Shown here piece by piece: positions 48,201-62,100 of a DNA stretch of 64,000 nucleotides (its first letter is position 1; every line of letters begins with the position of its first letter). The DNA comes from Dendrophyllia cribrosa. Its lineage: Eukaryota; Cnidaria; Anthozoa; Scleractinia; Dendrophylliidae. A program made the position numbers and the translations under genes. Location: assembly GCA_024195265.1 (NCBI GenBank), contig JAJLRJ010000014.1, positions 23,565,009 through 23,629,008 of the forward strand, given 5' to 3'. Below the pieces are notes generated by a model. That model was not told the DNA's origin. It made no database searches and was given only the letters and a program-made list of their open reading frames with translations.

Positions 48201-51200
48201 CAGCAATTACTTTAACTTTATATGACAAATGACATGACACACCCGACACCTGACATAAAGCATTCATCTAGAAAGTCTGCGATACCAATACCACCAACAC
48301 AGGTTTAAACAATCTTTGCAAGAATAAAGACCTTTTAACTCATCTGAATAGCTCACTTCGTCAAGTACGAAAGAAGAGTAGATGTGATGTAAACGCAAGC
48401 AATAGTAAGAATTAGTTGAGGTACACCATGGCACTCAAACACATGAACTACCAAGAACAGTTACCATGTAAGCAAATGTCTTCTACAGTATGAAAACTTT
48501 GTCGATCGGGGTAGCTCACGAACGAAGGAACAAACAGCTGAATGTAGACAAGATTAGCTGAGATTAATGGAGGTGTCTTGAATTACTGCTGGCATAAGTT
48601 ACAAGTATATCCAGTACGAGGCAATAAAGGTATAAAGGAATGAAGAAAGCATTAACAGATATATTAATTAAATGGCATGTTATTAGATGCACCAAATCCA
48701 TGGTTATTTTAATTACAATTAACAACAACGATAACGTTTTTTAGCTTCCACAGAAAGGAAAAATACGTGGTTAGCTTAAGGTTACCTTCAAAACCAATTA
48801 GCTTAAACATTACTTACCACAATACATTATACAAAAGGTACCATTAAATGTTACCTTAAAGACAACTCACACAACAGCAATTCGTTATTGTTAAGTTGCA
48901 AGCACAATAGAAGCTTATATTAACAAACAAAGCATTTCTTGAGTATATTAGTGCTAACCACGCAGATAATATTACTATAATTATTATTGCTTTGAACCCA
49001 GGAATAACAACCGTCTGGCAGTAAAAGTAGCCGGGTAAGAGTAGTCCTTTAGAGTCATGTAAGAAGTGTATATTAGTCAATTGATGGTATATATGTACCT
49101 GGATGTGGCTGTGAATAATGATCAATTAACCCTTTAACTCCCAAAGAGTGCCAAACATCAAAATTATTAAAAAAAAAATCAAAAATTTAACTTTGTAAAA
49201 TATTGGAAAACAAATGGTGCCATGCTAAAGTAGTGTTGAAGAGGTTTCATTAAAATGGTCACGCCAAAGGATTTCATCAACAGACTCAAAAGTTAGAACA
49301 AATGGTACCATGCAAAAGTACTGCTGAAGAGGTTTCATTTGAATGGTCACACCATAGGATTTCATCAATAGACTCAAAAGTAAGAACAAATGGTACCATG
49401 CAAAAGTACTGCTGAAGAGGTTTCATTTAAATGGTCACACCATAGGATTTCATCAATAGACTCAAAAGTAAGAACAAATGGTACCATGCAAAAGTACTGC
49501 TGAAGAGGTTTCAATTAAATGGTCACACCATAGGATTTAATTGACAGACTCAAAGTTAAAACTTAACTACACGTCTCCATTATTGACTCTGGGAGTGAAA
49601 GAGTTAACTCATGATGTTATTGGCTGTAAAGAGTCGAGACAATGATTGGCCAGTTTTTGTCACTTTCGATCCATGTATTGTTTATCGAATTATTGTAGGT
49701 CAGAAATTTGACTAACAATAGACAGAAAAAAAAAAAAACTAACGCATCACTTTCTCATAAAATAGAGGAACGTAAGCCAATGACACAGTGTTAAACTAAT
49801 ATCAACAATGCTATGACTCACTGCTGCTTAACCCTTTCACTCCCAGAGTCAATTATGCAGACATTTAGTGTAGTTCTAACTTTTGATTCTGTGGACGAAA
49901 ACCTATGGTGTGACCATTCAAATGAAACCTCTTTAGCAGTACTTTTGCATGGTACCATTTGTTTTGTAATATTTTACAAAATGAAATTTGGGATTTTTCT
50001 TGAATTTTGATGTTTGGCACTCTTGGGAGTGAAAGGGTTAACACATTGATCATTGTTGCACTAAACAAACCGGCTCTATTATGTTCAACAACTTTCAACA
50101 TATTGAAAGACAAAGGAAAATATCAAGTATTTCAACCCTCTTGAACATTGTTTTTTAATACTAACACGTATAATCCGCTTTTCAATGAAATTCTTACCAT
50201 CAATGTTTACGTTGTATGTCCTGGTGGATGTCCCAGCTGGATTATTTGCTACACATTTGTAAACTCCCGAGTCACTAGGGCCAGCGCCTGCAATGGTCAA
50301 GGTGTGTGTGCCATCCTCGGCCTTGATGTTAAAACGGTTGTTGCTCTTCACAGTGGTATCATCTTTGACCCATTCTACAATTGGGACAGGCTTTCCACTA
50401 ACGGTGGCCTCCAACACAATATCACCACCTTCTTCCATTACCTTGGGAAATGTTGGTTCATCTGTGAACGAAGGGGGGATGGGTTTCTCGGTGACAGTGA
50501 GTTCTCCACTACAAGATGCCTGTCCAGCTTCATTTGATGCAGTGCAGTGGTACATTCCACTATCAGATAAATGACAATTTGATAACTCCAAAGAATGCAT
50601 GTCATCATCTGAGAGGAATTCATAGCGTTGATTGCCTTCCAATGACTCATCATTCTTGAACCACTGTACTTCTGGCTGAGGAGTACCTGAGACACGAACA
50701 TCAAATCGAGCCAAATCACCTTCACACAATTCCATACTGTTCATTTTCTTTACAAATTCAGGGGCCACAACTGCCTCTCCAACAACAAGTTCTACAGTAT
50801 GAGAGACTTTCCCCACTTTATTAGTTGCTGTGCACGTGAATTCTCCATCATCGGTCTGTTTTGCATCCTTGATGGTAAGAACAGATCTGTTTCCATCAAA
50901 CTCAAGCTTGAAATGGTGACTGTCGCGTATGAGCTTTCCATCCTTAAACCATTCAATTTCTGGCTCTGGTAGACCTGAAACAACGGCTTCAAAGTGAGCT
51001 TGGCCTCCTTCGACAATCTGGGCTCCATCAGGCTGGACAACAAATTCTGGTGGATGCATCTCCTCCTCGACTTCAAGAGTAGAAGAACAGGTATCTCTTC
51101 CACCACTGTTGGAAGCTACACAGCTGTATTTCCCACCATCCGCTAGTTTAGATTGTGTTATGGACAATGTATGAATGCGCCCATCCACATCAAGCTGAAG

Positions 51201-54200
51201 ATGCTCATCAGGAACAACATCATTCCCATCTTTGAGCCATTTGAGAGTTGGTTTGGGCCTTCCACTGATCTCCACTTCTAAGTCCACATCCGACCCTTCA
51301 ACGACCTTTTTGTTTTCAAGGCGCTGAAGAAACCTTGGTGCTATGACATTTTCTTTAACAGTCAACTTTCCTTCACAAGAAGCTTCACCAACCTCATTTA
51401 CTGCTGTACATCTATAGGTGCCCTGATCATCAGGGGTGACACCATAAATGAGGTATGCATAGCTTCCCCTCTCTTCGTTATCAACAAACTCTTCCCGAGA
51501 TGTTGTTTCCTCGATGACAACACCATTCCTGTACCAGTCAATATCAGGTTCTGTCCCTTGAACACGGACCTCCAGCCGCACATCACTACTTTCAGTAACC
51601 TCAGTGTCTCTGAGAACTTCCAAGAAAGATGGCTTCTTAATTTTCTCTTTTACAGAGAGCTTTCCTGTGCATGAGACTTGGCCAGCTTCATTTGTGGCCA
51701 TTAATGTGTAGTCTCCTTCGTCATCTGGAACAACATCCTTCAAAATAAGCCTGTATGTGTTACCACTGGTTTCCAGAACAGTTTCCGCATTACCCATTAT
51801 CTCTGAGTTGTTAGTGGTCCAATGAACATCAGGTTTAGGAAAGCCAGTAACTTCCACCTCAAATTGTGCTGTATCACCTTCTGTTAAACTGAGATCTTGT
51901 AACTTTTTGGTAATTTCTGGTGGAATGGCCTTTTCCTCTTTTGGAACACCAAGTACTCCTTCAAGGGGGATCTGACTTTCTACAGCAATGTTCTGAGATA
52001 CTGGAATTTCTTCAACAATCTCATCCACCTTAGGGGTACCCCCATCCACAAACAGCTCCACTTTGCATGACACTTCACCAGCCTTATTTGAAGCAACACA
52101 TGTGTAAATGCCTTCATCATCAAGTTCAGCTTTGTCAATGACAAGAGTTCCATCAGGCAAGCAACGGATGTGGCCTTTCTCTGGTATTTCTTCATCTTCT
52201 TCTGTGTACCACCTAATAGTGGGCACTGGTGAACCATCAACCTTGACCTCGAGGGAAACATTACCTCCCTCAACAAGATGTGTGTCTTCAGGCTTCTCCA
52301 AGAAAAAAGGAGACTGTAATGGTTCATCTACAACCTTTGGTTTGACAAGCAGTGGTGCAACGCTTTGAACTTTGCCCACATCATTTATAGCTTGGCATTT
52401 TACTTCACCAGAATCCTTTGGTGTTGTTTCATGGATGATTAGAGTATGCAAATCTTCAACCTTGTTTTCTTCATATCTGCCTCCTTGTGTAATAGGCACA
52501 TTGTTTCTAAACCATGACACATCTGGTTCTGGATTTCCTTGCACTTGTACTGCAAAAACAGCATCACTTTGTTCTTCCACTTCAACTGGCTTCAGATCTT
52601 TAAGGAACTCTGGCTTAGTGGTGATTTCATCAACCAGCAGTTCAGCCGAACATTCTACTTTCCCAAACGAATTCTCTGCCACACACTTGTATTCTGCTTC
52701 ATCATCCAGAACAGCACTGTCAATGACCAAAGCATTCTTATTTTCCTCTTGAATGATATGGGTGTGTTCGTCTTCTTCCACCAGTTCATTTTCAACAAAC
52801 CACTGAACAGTAGGCTTTGGTGTTCCATCAGTTATGACCTCCAACCTAACTGTATCTCCCTCAACCACATGAAGAGTTGACAGTTTTTTGACAAACACTG
52901 GTGGTGTACCACTTGGCTCTTTTTCAGTTGGTGGTGGTACAGCTGTCGTAACTTCTGGATCCTTAGTAGGAGTGGCCTTAATCCCTTCTTCTACAACTTT
53001 AAGCTTTGCACTTGTCACTGCCTTGCCTGCTATGTTAGTGATGATGCATTTGTACTGGCCAGAGTCATTTGGTGCAATGTCCTCAAGCACAAGCAATGAT
53101 GAGCCTGGCTCAGTCTCAATATCCATGCCTTCGTCATCTTCGGACACCTCCTCATCATCCAAAAACCATTTCACCTTTGGTTCAGGGCTGCCAATGTACT
53201 TCACAGAAAACTCCACAGTATTACCAGCATCTGCTGTCGAGTCATACAGTTTCTTAGTAAACCTTGGGGGCACGGTATCCTCTGCAACCACAAGTGTGGC
53301 TTCACAAGTAGCTGTACCAAACTTGTTTTGCGCTTTGCATGTGTAAGTACCACTGTCGTCATCTCTACAGCTTGTTATGACAAACGTGTGAGAGTTTTCA
53401 CTTGAATGAGTTTCAAACCTAGGGCCAGGTTTTAAGATCTTCGTCCCCTTGAGCCATTCTATAAACGGGGTTGGTTTTCCTTCAACATGAACTTCAAAGC
53501 GCACAGGACTACCATCTGGTATTTCCGCATTTTCCAGAACTTTGGTAAACTCGGGAGGTTTACCCTCACCATTGACTGTCAAATTGGCTGAACAGGTATC
53601 TTTTCCAGCAGAGTTATTCGCTGTACATGTGTAAGTTCCTTCATCATTTATGTCCGACTTCAGTATGTTTAAGATGCAAGTGTTATCAGGAGTCACCTTC
53701 ATTTTGAACCTGCTATTTTCATGGAGTTGTTGATGATCTTTGAACCAAGTTATATTGGGATCTGGCCTTCCAGTCACTGTACATTTAAGCTTCACATGTT
53801 CCCCTTCTGAAACTTCAACACTTTCTAATGGCGAGGTAAATTTAGCAGGTATCTGTAGTGGCGAGATGTGCAGATGTGCTGACGATTCTGCAGCTCCAGC
53901 CTCGTTTACAGCTTTACATGTGTAATCACCTGCATCATCTAGTTTGCTATACATGAGTATCAGTGCAGAGGTGTCTTCATCATGGATAATCTCCATGTGT
54001 TTGTCCTTTTTGACAGGCTGTCCATCCTTATACCAGGTGACTTCAGGTTCCGGCATTCCTGTGACTTTGACATCAAATCGAGTGCAAGAACCTTCTACGA
54101 TGTAAACATCCTTCAATTGTTTGACAAAGGCAGGAGGGCTTGTTGGAGTGACTTGAGTGACAGTTAGTTTGCATGACTTTCTCACTTCCCCAGCAGTGTT

Positions 54201-57200
54201 TTTTGCTCTGCAAGTGTAGTTTCCTTGGTCACTGCATCGTGCATCTTTGATCTCCAAGCTGCAGATGTCATTTTCTCTCATTGCATGGAAACGCCTGTGT
54301 GGATAAATTGTAATGGGTTGATCATCTTTGTACCAAACTACCTCAGGCGGAGGTGTGCCAGTGACAAAGATCTGCATCTCAACGGAATCTCCTTCTTCTA
54401 TAGTCTTGTCAACAAGCTCAGTAGAGAATTCTGGAGGTATGGATCGTCGGCGAGATGTTGGAACACTTTCTGTCATCACATGGATCTCAGAGGCACTAAT
54501 GTCACCAGGTGTAGGAAGTTGAACTTGGATGGGTTGAAAGTCAGTCCCATCAATGCCACCAACTGTTAAACTCACTTCCTGTGGGGGTTGACTTGGGTCT
54601 CTGTAACAAGTACATCAAAACAATTTAAAACTATCATCACAGTCTTTGCATACTGTCTACTGTTTAATTTGGCGATGCGACTTGGCCTAGTGGTTAGGGT
54701 GCTGGACTTGCAATCTGGAAGACCTGAGTTCAAGTTCTTCTCCTTGAAGACTACCTTGATTTCCAACATGGTAGTCCAGTGTTCAAAACCTAGGCCCAGC
54801 CTCTTACCAGTTGGGATTTTAAAAAAATATTTATGTTCAGTTTGCCATGGTATTGTTCCCAATTAGCACTTCCATACTAAACACATTAATATTTAAATCA
54901 AGTGATTTATATGAATACAGTGTATGTGCTCTCAAAATGTAAAACTCAGAATTGAAAAATTCTGTACACCCCCAGCAGGATTTTAACCCATAACTTCCAG
55001 GTACCAGTTGGATGGTTTACCAATGAACCATGGGGGACTCTGTGAGCAAGGTCATACAAACAGGTTCAAATGTGTCACATATCCTGCAATATTGTAGGCT
55101 TAATGATGCCAAATAAATGAATACATGAACTTTGTAAAGTGGAATTTTGCCTTGGAGAAGATGAATATATGAATGTCTGCTCTCAAGTTGAAATAATTTA
55201 ATTTCATCCAAGTCACAATTCTACTTTACCCAAAGTTATTTACTATTTATCTTACAATTTTATCACAGCTGTGTGTGGCTCCTCCAAATCTGGTTCTCCC
55301 TCTGATTCACTAGCTGTAATTAATAATAAAAGAAAAAACAACTGTTATCCTTAAACTCTTACGATGAGCCTTAGTTTAACTTAGGGACTCCTTTTACTTT
55401 TATAAGGCTGAAAGGGTTCTTAAGGCAGTCAGAATGTAACATGTAGCACTGTATAAAACAAAAATTCTGTGAATTTGTCAGTCAATGATGATAGGGTATC
55501 AATTAGATAGATAATTAAAGTGCCTATGACCCCTTAATTTTTAATCACAAATATTGACTCTACATCAAGTGAATAATTGAGCGGTAGAATTTTTCTCAAT
55601 TTGAATGTTGCTTCTGTGAGTAATAGCGGTTCATATCTCCAATATGCTAATTAATGTGACATCAGCCCTCCAGTAATTTTTATATTTCTCCTTGGTAATT
55701 CGACTATAGCTATTGTCTGAAATAGTCACAATATTTGGTAATTAGCAAATTTTCACCGGTTTTCCTTGGTGTGGACTCTTATAACTGACTGTAAACAGCT
55801 CAATATTGACTAACTAAGATTTTGTTTTTCTTACATTCAACATTTAGGTCTGCAGTAGAAGTTACTGTTCCAGCTGAATTTGTTGCTTGGCAAGTGTATG
55901 TCCCTTCGTCTTCAACATCAACATCTGATATTGCCAAACTGTACAAATCCCCTTTCTTCTCAGCATGAATGCGCTCTCCTGTAATGACTGGTCGATCATT
56001 CTTTAACCACGATATCTCTGGTTCTGGAAAACCAGACACACGGGCATCTAGCTGTGTTGGTCGGCCTTCGGTTGTTTTCTGATTTTCCAATGGCATAGTA
56101 AATGCAGGTGCAACTGGAGCTGGAGCTAAGTCCAATGGTGACATTTCCACAAAGACTTCTCTTTGAGGAGCAGGGATGCTAAATTCTGCAATCTCATCTG
56201 GTTCTTTGGGCCCAGGTTTCGATTTAAGCTTCACTGTGTACTCAGCGGGCATAATAATCTCAGCTGTAGACTTCTTGCGCTTTAAAGCTGTTGATGGCAC
56301 CCAGACTTCATCGCCCCTGGAGCCATCTGAACGGAATCTGACAACCCTGTACATTCCTGGGCGTGAAACCTTATCCAGCACCAGAACTGTCTCTTCTTTC
56401 TGGAGGCATATGTTGTTAAGATCATCTCTGCAATCTTCTAATGCGACACAGAACTCAACCTCTTTTGGACTCTCGGTGATAAGGATCTCAAACCTGTAAT
56501 AAGTAATAAAAAAATGAGGACCAGCTAAAACCTCGCAGCTTAGCATTTGTTTTCGTATCTACACATAGAAAATTGGTGAAAGACATACATCTGATAGATC
56601 AACCAAAATGATTCCCTTGCAGAGGAATCTTGAAGCCCATAATCTTTCTTTGGTGACTTTTGTCCTGGAGGATGTGCCTAATTTAGGTAATGGATGCACC
56701 ACTTTGGAGAATCTACATCAAAATGACTACACCACACGACAAATGATAATGAAAGCTGTGCTTTGGAAATGCTGGCATTTGTTTCTAGTGTTTAGGACTC
56801 TACTGACTGCTAAAAAATAGGAATACTCCACAAAGTTTATATATTGTGCAAATTGAGGTTAATCCTGGGGTCACCTAATATGTATCTGAATGACTCCTAA
56901 GTGATAATAACTTACTGAGTGTGCTGAGTTATTTCGGCACAAAGGCGATCTACAACTTCCTTGCCAGCCTAAAAGAGAAACAGCTGGTTAGACAGAGCAT
57001 TTACAACTTATTTGAGTACTATAAGAGAAAACAAAAGGTTTCACAAGCTGTGTACTGTGCACATAAAGACTACTTGATCATGCCACCACCTCTCATCAAA
57101 TGAAAGAAAAACGAACATTACCTCAAGGTCATGGGTATCGACACCAGCCTTCCGTCCACATTGCAGTAGCTCACTGAGGTATGCTCTGTACTCTAAAACA

Positions 57201-59081
57201 CGCTCAACAGGGCGATCCAGCAGTTCTTCAACAGGACGACAAGAGCCTTCTGCCTCACACATCTACCATGATGGAAAACCAAAGATTAGAATCTCTTTTA
57301 ACTTTAACAATTTAGCAATATGCCACTCACAAACGTGTACAAAGTTTAATTTTAATCACTTTTATCTTTTACATTCTGCCTGGGTGGCTCTCGGCAAAAA
57401 CAAACTTTTTTCTGAAACATTAAATGTGTGAATTGTTCTCAGTACTAATGAAACAAACAAATAACATTATAATGGTAAGTGCTTTCTACAATTTTTCTGT
57501 ACTCACTGACATGTTTTGAAAATTCACTCATTTACTGTGCTCAATTGTTCATTATCTGATACTTCTTCACTCAACACATTAAACACACACTGGCACGTTT
57601 TATGAAGTAATTTCCATTCAACAACAAGGGGACTTGAGTGTTAGCAGGATTTGTAAAAAAAAAAAGCCGGCATCGTTACGAGCCAAAGAGGTGGTCTTCT
57701 CCCAGAAACCTTCATATATATATTTTAGTACATTTCAGAAATTTTACAACCAAATTTTCAGTCTAACATTATAACAGTTAATGTCAATTGATAAAGAGAA
57801 CTTGAAATAAATAATTTGATAGAAAAGATTTTTAAGATGGTGTAAGGAGATCAATTTCTCAAAACTCACCTTGAAGAAGTCTTTTGGATGTGACTCTAGA
57901 AAGTGGTCTGAGTCACCTTTTCCATCACAGAAGGTTATGTATCTGTCAAGCTCATTTTCCTTCAGGGGGACAAGAATAATTTTCAGAGGAGGCAAACCTT
58001 TTGTATTTTACTTTTGCAGCTGCTAGGCTGCACATGAATACCCCCTACTTCCAAGCAAATAGGAGATGTATGTGTGCTTCACTTTCAAGAAAACTTCATG
58101 TAGTAAATAAACATTACTGACAGCATCAGCAATTGGATAACGAAAAATGCAGAAATCAATTGATTTTCAAAGCACTTGAAAACTCAGAGTGAACCCCTAA
58201 GGCTCAGAAGAGTGCAGGTGTACTTTGAAGTCTTCATAAAGTAAACTCATTAATTTTAATTTATGCAACAGCTGGCTATGGAAACCAATGGCTGAGCCCT
58301 TTAGTCCTTCCTAATTTGGTTTACCCAGTTTAGTTTTCTCACTACATTTTCAATGGTGTCTGTTCACCTTCATCAGAGCCTGTTTTTTTTTTTTTTTTTG
58401 CTTTGACATTAAGGTGGACAAAAACTGTTAACCATCTAGCAAGGGGACTAATTACAGAACGGGTTAATCATCTTTATTGTACTGCTTTAAGTAATGATCC
58501 GCATAAGAAGGAAAGTGCAAACGGCAATGCACGATGGAATGTCAACTTTTTTCATTGTTACAACTAGTGATCTCATTGGCCTAGACTCAAAAACCGCTAA
58601 AAAGTTAACGTTCAAGGTGCATTAAGTCTAATTTTTTTAAGGTTTCAAGTATTTTGAGACTCAATTGCACAACATGCAATTTTTCAAAGATATTGTATTT
58701 AGAGAACTTCATCAAAGAAGCAAAATTAGTAGCTATTGTCTTCGGCTATTCTGATTGGTTAAGCACAAACATTTCCTAAAATATATTTGAAGCAAATGGA
58801 TTTTCTGTATTTTTATAATGAAATATAATTATAAACTATCAGCCCCTCCTCTATTCTTGAAATAAAAGATATTCTATGTGGGAAAGAGCCAATGCCGCAG
58901 AACAATGAAGTTTACTAAGTTACTAAGTTTACTAAGTTTACTAAGTTTACTAAGTTTAGTTGTTATGTGAAGCATTACTTAAATGTCTTTAGCCAATCGC
59001 TATATTGGTTCTAGTCCATTTTTTCATGAAATAACGATAATAAACTATAGCGGCATCTTTACGATGGTGATGCTATCTTAA

Positions 59082-59113
<32 letters not shown>

Positions 59114-62100
59114 CTTACGATACATGTACGTTACGTACTTATAATACATCTATATAACTTACTTACAATACATCTACATTACTTACTTACAATAAAAATG
59201 TGGAGCAGTTGTACATCGGTCAGGCAGGGGGATATGTACAGAGAATTGAGGTATAAACATGTATATAGTAGAAGAGAATAATTTACTTTAATACTGTACT
59301 CAAAAATTTCCACTTTGATGGTAGAGCGCACGTGCTTCCTGAGTTAATCTCAATGTCATAAATCGATTTAAGATAATGCTGAAAACCTTTTACATTAGGC
59401 ACAATTCTTTTTCTTTTACTAATCCATATATAATTTCTTGCTAAAAGGCAGCAAAAATTGATCTGTGGATGATTTTTGGACGAGTCTGGCTTTAAACCAA
59501 GCGCGACAAGCATATCTATTGTATGATGTTCTGGAGTAATATTATGTAAAGTCAGAATTGCAGTTAAATTATGCCAGAAGGAGGCCACATTGGGACAAGA
59601 CCAAAAGAGATGAAGTAATTTCTCAGGCTCCTCAGTACAAAAAGAGCAATTTGGGTTTTCTTCAATTCCAATTTTTGCAAGAAAGTCATTGGTTGCTATT
59701 CGTCTATGTAACAGTTTGTATTGAAATTCAAGGATTCTGGCACTTTTAGTGTATTTAGCGGCAAGTTGGTAAGCTTCTGGCCAGTTAATTAAGTCCATAG
59801 AATTCAAGTTGCAATCCCCGAGCCATTTCTCATGGTTACGGATTGGAGACATAATCTTTGTGGAGAGTAGCTTAGTATAAACGAGTTTACTTGCACGATG
59901 GCATTTAGCTAATTTTGCCGCGAAGTTTTCATAGTTACTATTGTCTATATTAACACAGTTGTTTTTACCCGTGTTCCAAAGGGATTTCAGAGCTGACAAA
60001 AGTCCGTTGTATTTCAATGGGCAGACGTTAAGGTTGTATTTGTACTGTAATTGAGCTAATGATAAAAAGTTATTGGAGCCGTCTTTCAAATGTTTTACTT
60101 TCGTAATACCACTTTCAAACCATTCTCGATAGAAGATAGGACGGCTACCAATTCTTACAAGTGAGTTGTACCATAGAGATTGTTCAAGAAATTGTTTCTC
60201 GGACGTTATATGTTCCTCGAAATTAACTTCCGACCAGATTGACAGTATCTCGTTTATGAAAGGACTCTTTAGCTTGAGATTCTCGACAGTGTCATTCCTG
60301 TTTAAGTTGCCTTCAAAAACTATGGTTCCTCCGTGTCTTTCAAGCTCAAGATCAAAGAAATATTTCCATTTTCCCTGGTTTTCTTTGTCCAGGTATTTTT
60401 TGATCCATGTAGCTTTTAGAGATTTGTTAAAGGATTGTATATCTATCATTTTAAGTTCCCCATTGGAATAATCATTAACAATTATATGGCGTTTGATTTT
60501 ATCTCCTTTTCCATTCCAGAGAAATTCATAAAATAATTTGTTTACTTCCTTGATAACTTTTGCATTTGAATGTAAAGGAGAGAGTACATAGACGAGTTGT
60601 GAAGCAACTAAATTCTTTAGAACTGTTATTTTCCCAATTAAGGTAAGTCTGCGATATTTCCAGCAACTTAAAACATTTCGAACCTTATCTAGTTTTTCGC
60701 TATAGTTTAGAGATGCTGTTACTTCTGGGTCAATTGAAAACCAAACTCCTAAAGCTTTAACTTTATCTTTGGGCCATTTAAAGTTTTTACCAGGTATAGA
60801 TACTTCAGCGTTACCACAACTTGCTCCAATCCAAAAGGCTTCTGTTTTCTTGTCGTTAAGTTTTAAGCCAGAAATTTCATAGAAATCATCTAGTGTTTTT
60901 AAGGAAGCTATTAGAGATTCCTGTGTTCCATCTAGTATAAGCGTTGTATCATCTGCGTACTGACTTAGCTTGATTTCTTTGCTATTTACAAAAATACCTT
61001 TAATATTTTTATTTTCACGGATTTTTTTCGCTAATATTTCAGCTGATAAAACAAACAAGTAAGGTGAGAGAGGGCATCCCTGCCTTACCCCTCTTTGAAG
61101 TTCAAAAAAATTACTTGCCCACCCATTATTTAAAACACAGCTTTCTGGACGGTTGTAAAAAAGGTTTAGCCACTTCAAAATGCTACTGCCAAAACCAAAA
61201 TAGTGAAATGTTTTCCTTATAAAAGCCCATTCTATTGTGTCAAATGCTTTTTCAAAGTCTAGAAATAATAATAGCCCTGGAATATTTTTCTCTTTGGCAT
61301 AGCAAATGACACTATCAATAAGACGGATATTTTCGCCAATAAATCTACCTTTTAAAAAACCAGTCTGGTCATGATTGATAAGATTGGGCAGAAGAGGTTT
61401 TAAGCGATTAGCAATTGATTTCGCCGCTATTTTGTAGTCACAGTTAAGAAGGGTTAGAGGTCTCCAGTTTTTGACAAAAAATGGTTCCGCGTCTTTCTTA
61501 GGGATGAGTTTGATAATTCCTCTTCTCTGGGTTGTTGAAAGTAGTCCAGTTTTATAGGCATGGTTCAGTGCGCAGATAAGAGAAGTCGAAATGTCATTCC
61601 AAAACACTTTGTAGAACTCGGCTGGTAAGCCGTCGGTCCCAGGAGTCTTTTCTGATTCCATATCTTTTAGGGCCTCTAAACACTCTTTTTCGGTTAACTC
61701 ACCTTCGCACGCAGTCAGATCCTCTTCATAAATATTTCTTTCGTCTTCGCGCTCAAAGCAAAAGTTTATATCATTTTGGTCGTTTGTTTTATTTTTGGAT
61801 GAATAAAGATTTTTATAAAAATCCTCACATTCATTTAAAATTTTTTCGTTTGCAGTGACAAATTCGCCGTTTTTTGTTTTAATTTGTCTTATTGTCCCTT
61901 GCTTATAATGCCGCTTTTCTAAATTTAAAAAATACTTGGTATTTTTCTCACCTTCATTATACCATTTAGTCTTAGATCTCAAAATTGCACCTTTAGTGCG
62001 AAGTTCGATTATCCTTTCGAGTTCAAGTTTATGTTCGTTCAATTGTTCCTCCAAGTGTAAGAGATGCGAGTCGTCAGTGTTTTGGTTTTCAAGTTCCGCT

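Noticed and set aside
49200..49560. Regular direct repeats that could suggest a CRISPR-like array
   Set aside because: The 88-bp units are contiguous with no unique spacers, lie inside a TTAA MITE, and the genome is eukaryotic.
54672..54745. tRNA gene
   Set aside because: A and B boxes are present but no acceptor-stem pairing or clear anticodon arm; a SINE head fits better.
56614..57103. Plus-strand frames near the DH exons
   Set aside because: They overlap exon 6 antisense or intron sequence; no recognisable protein.
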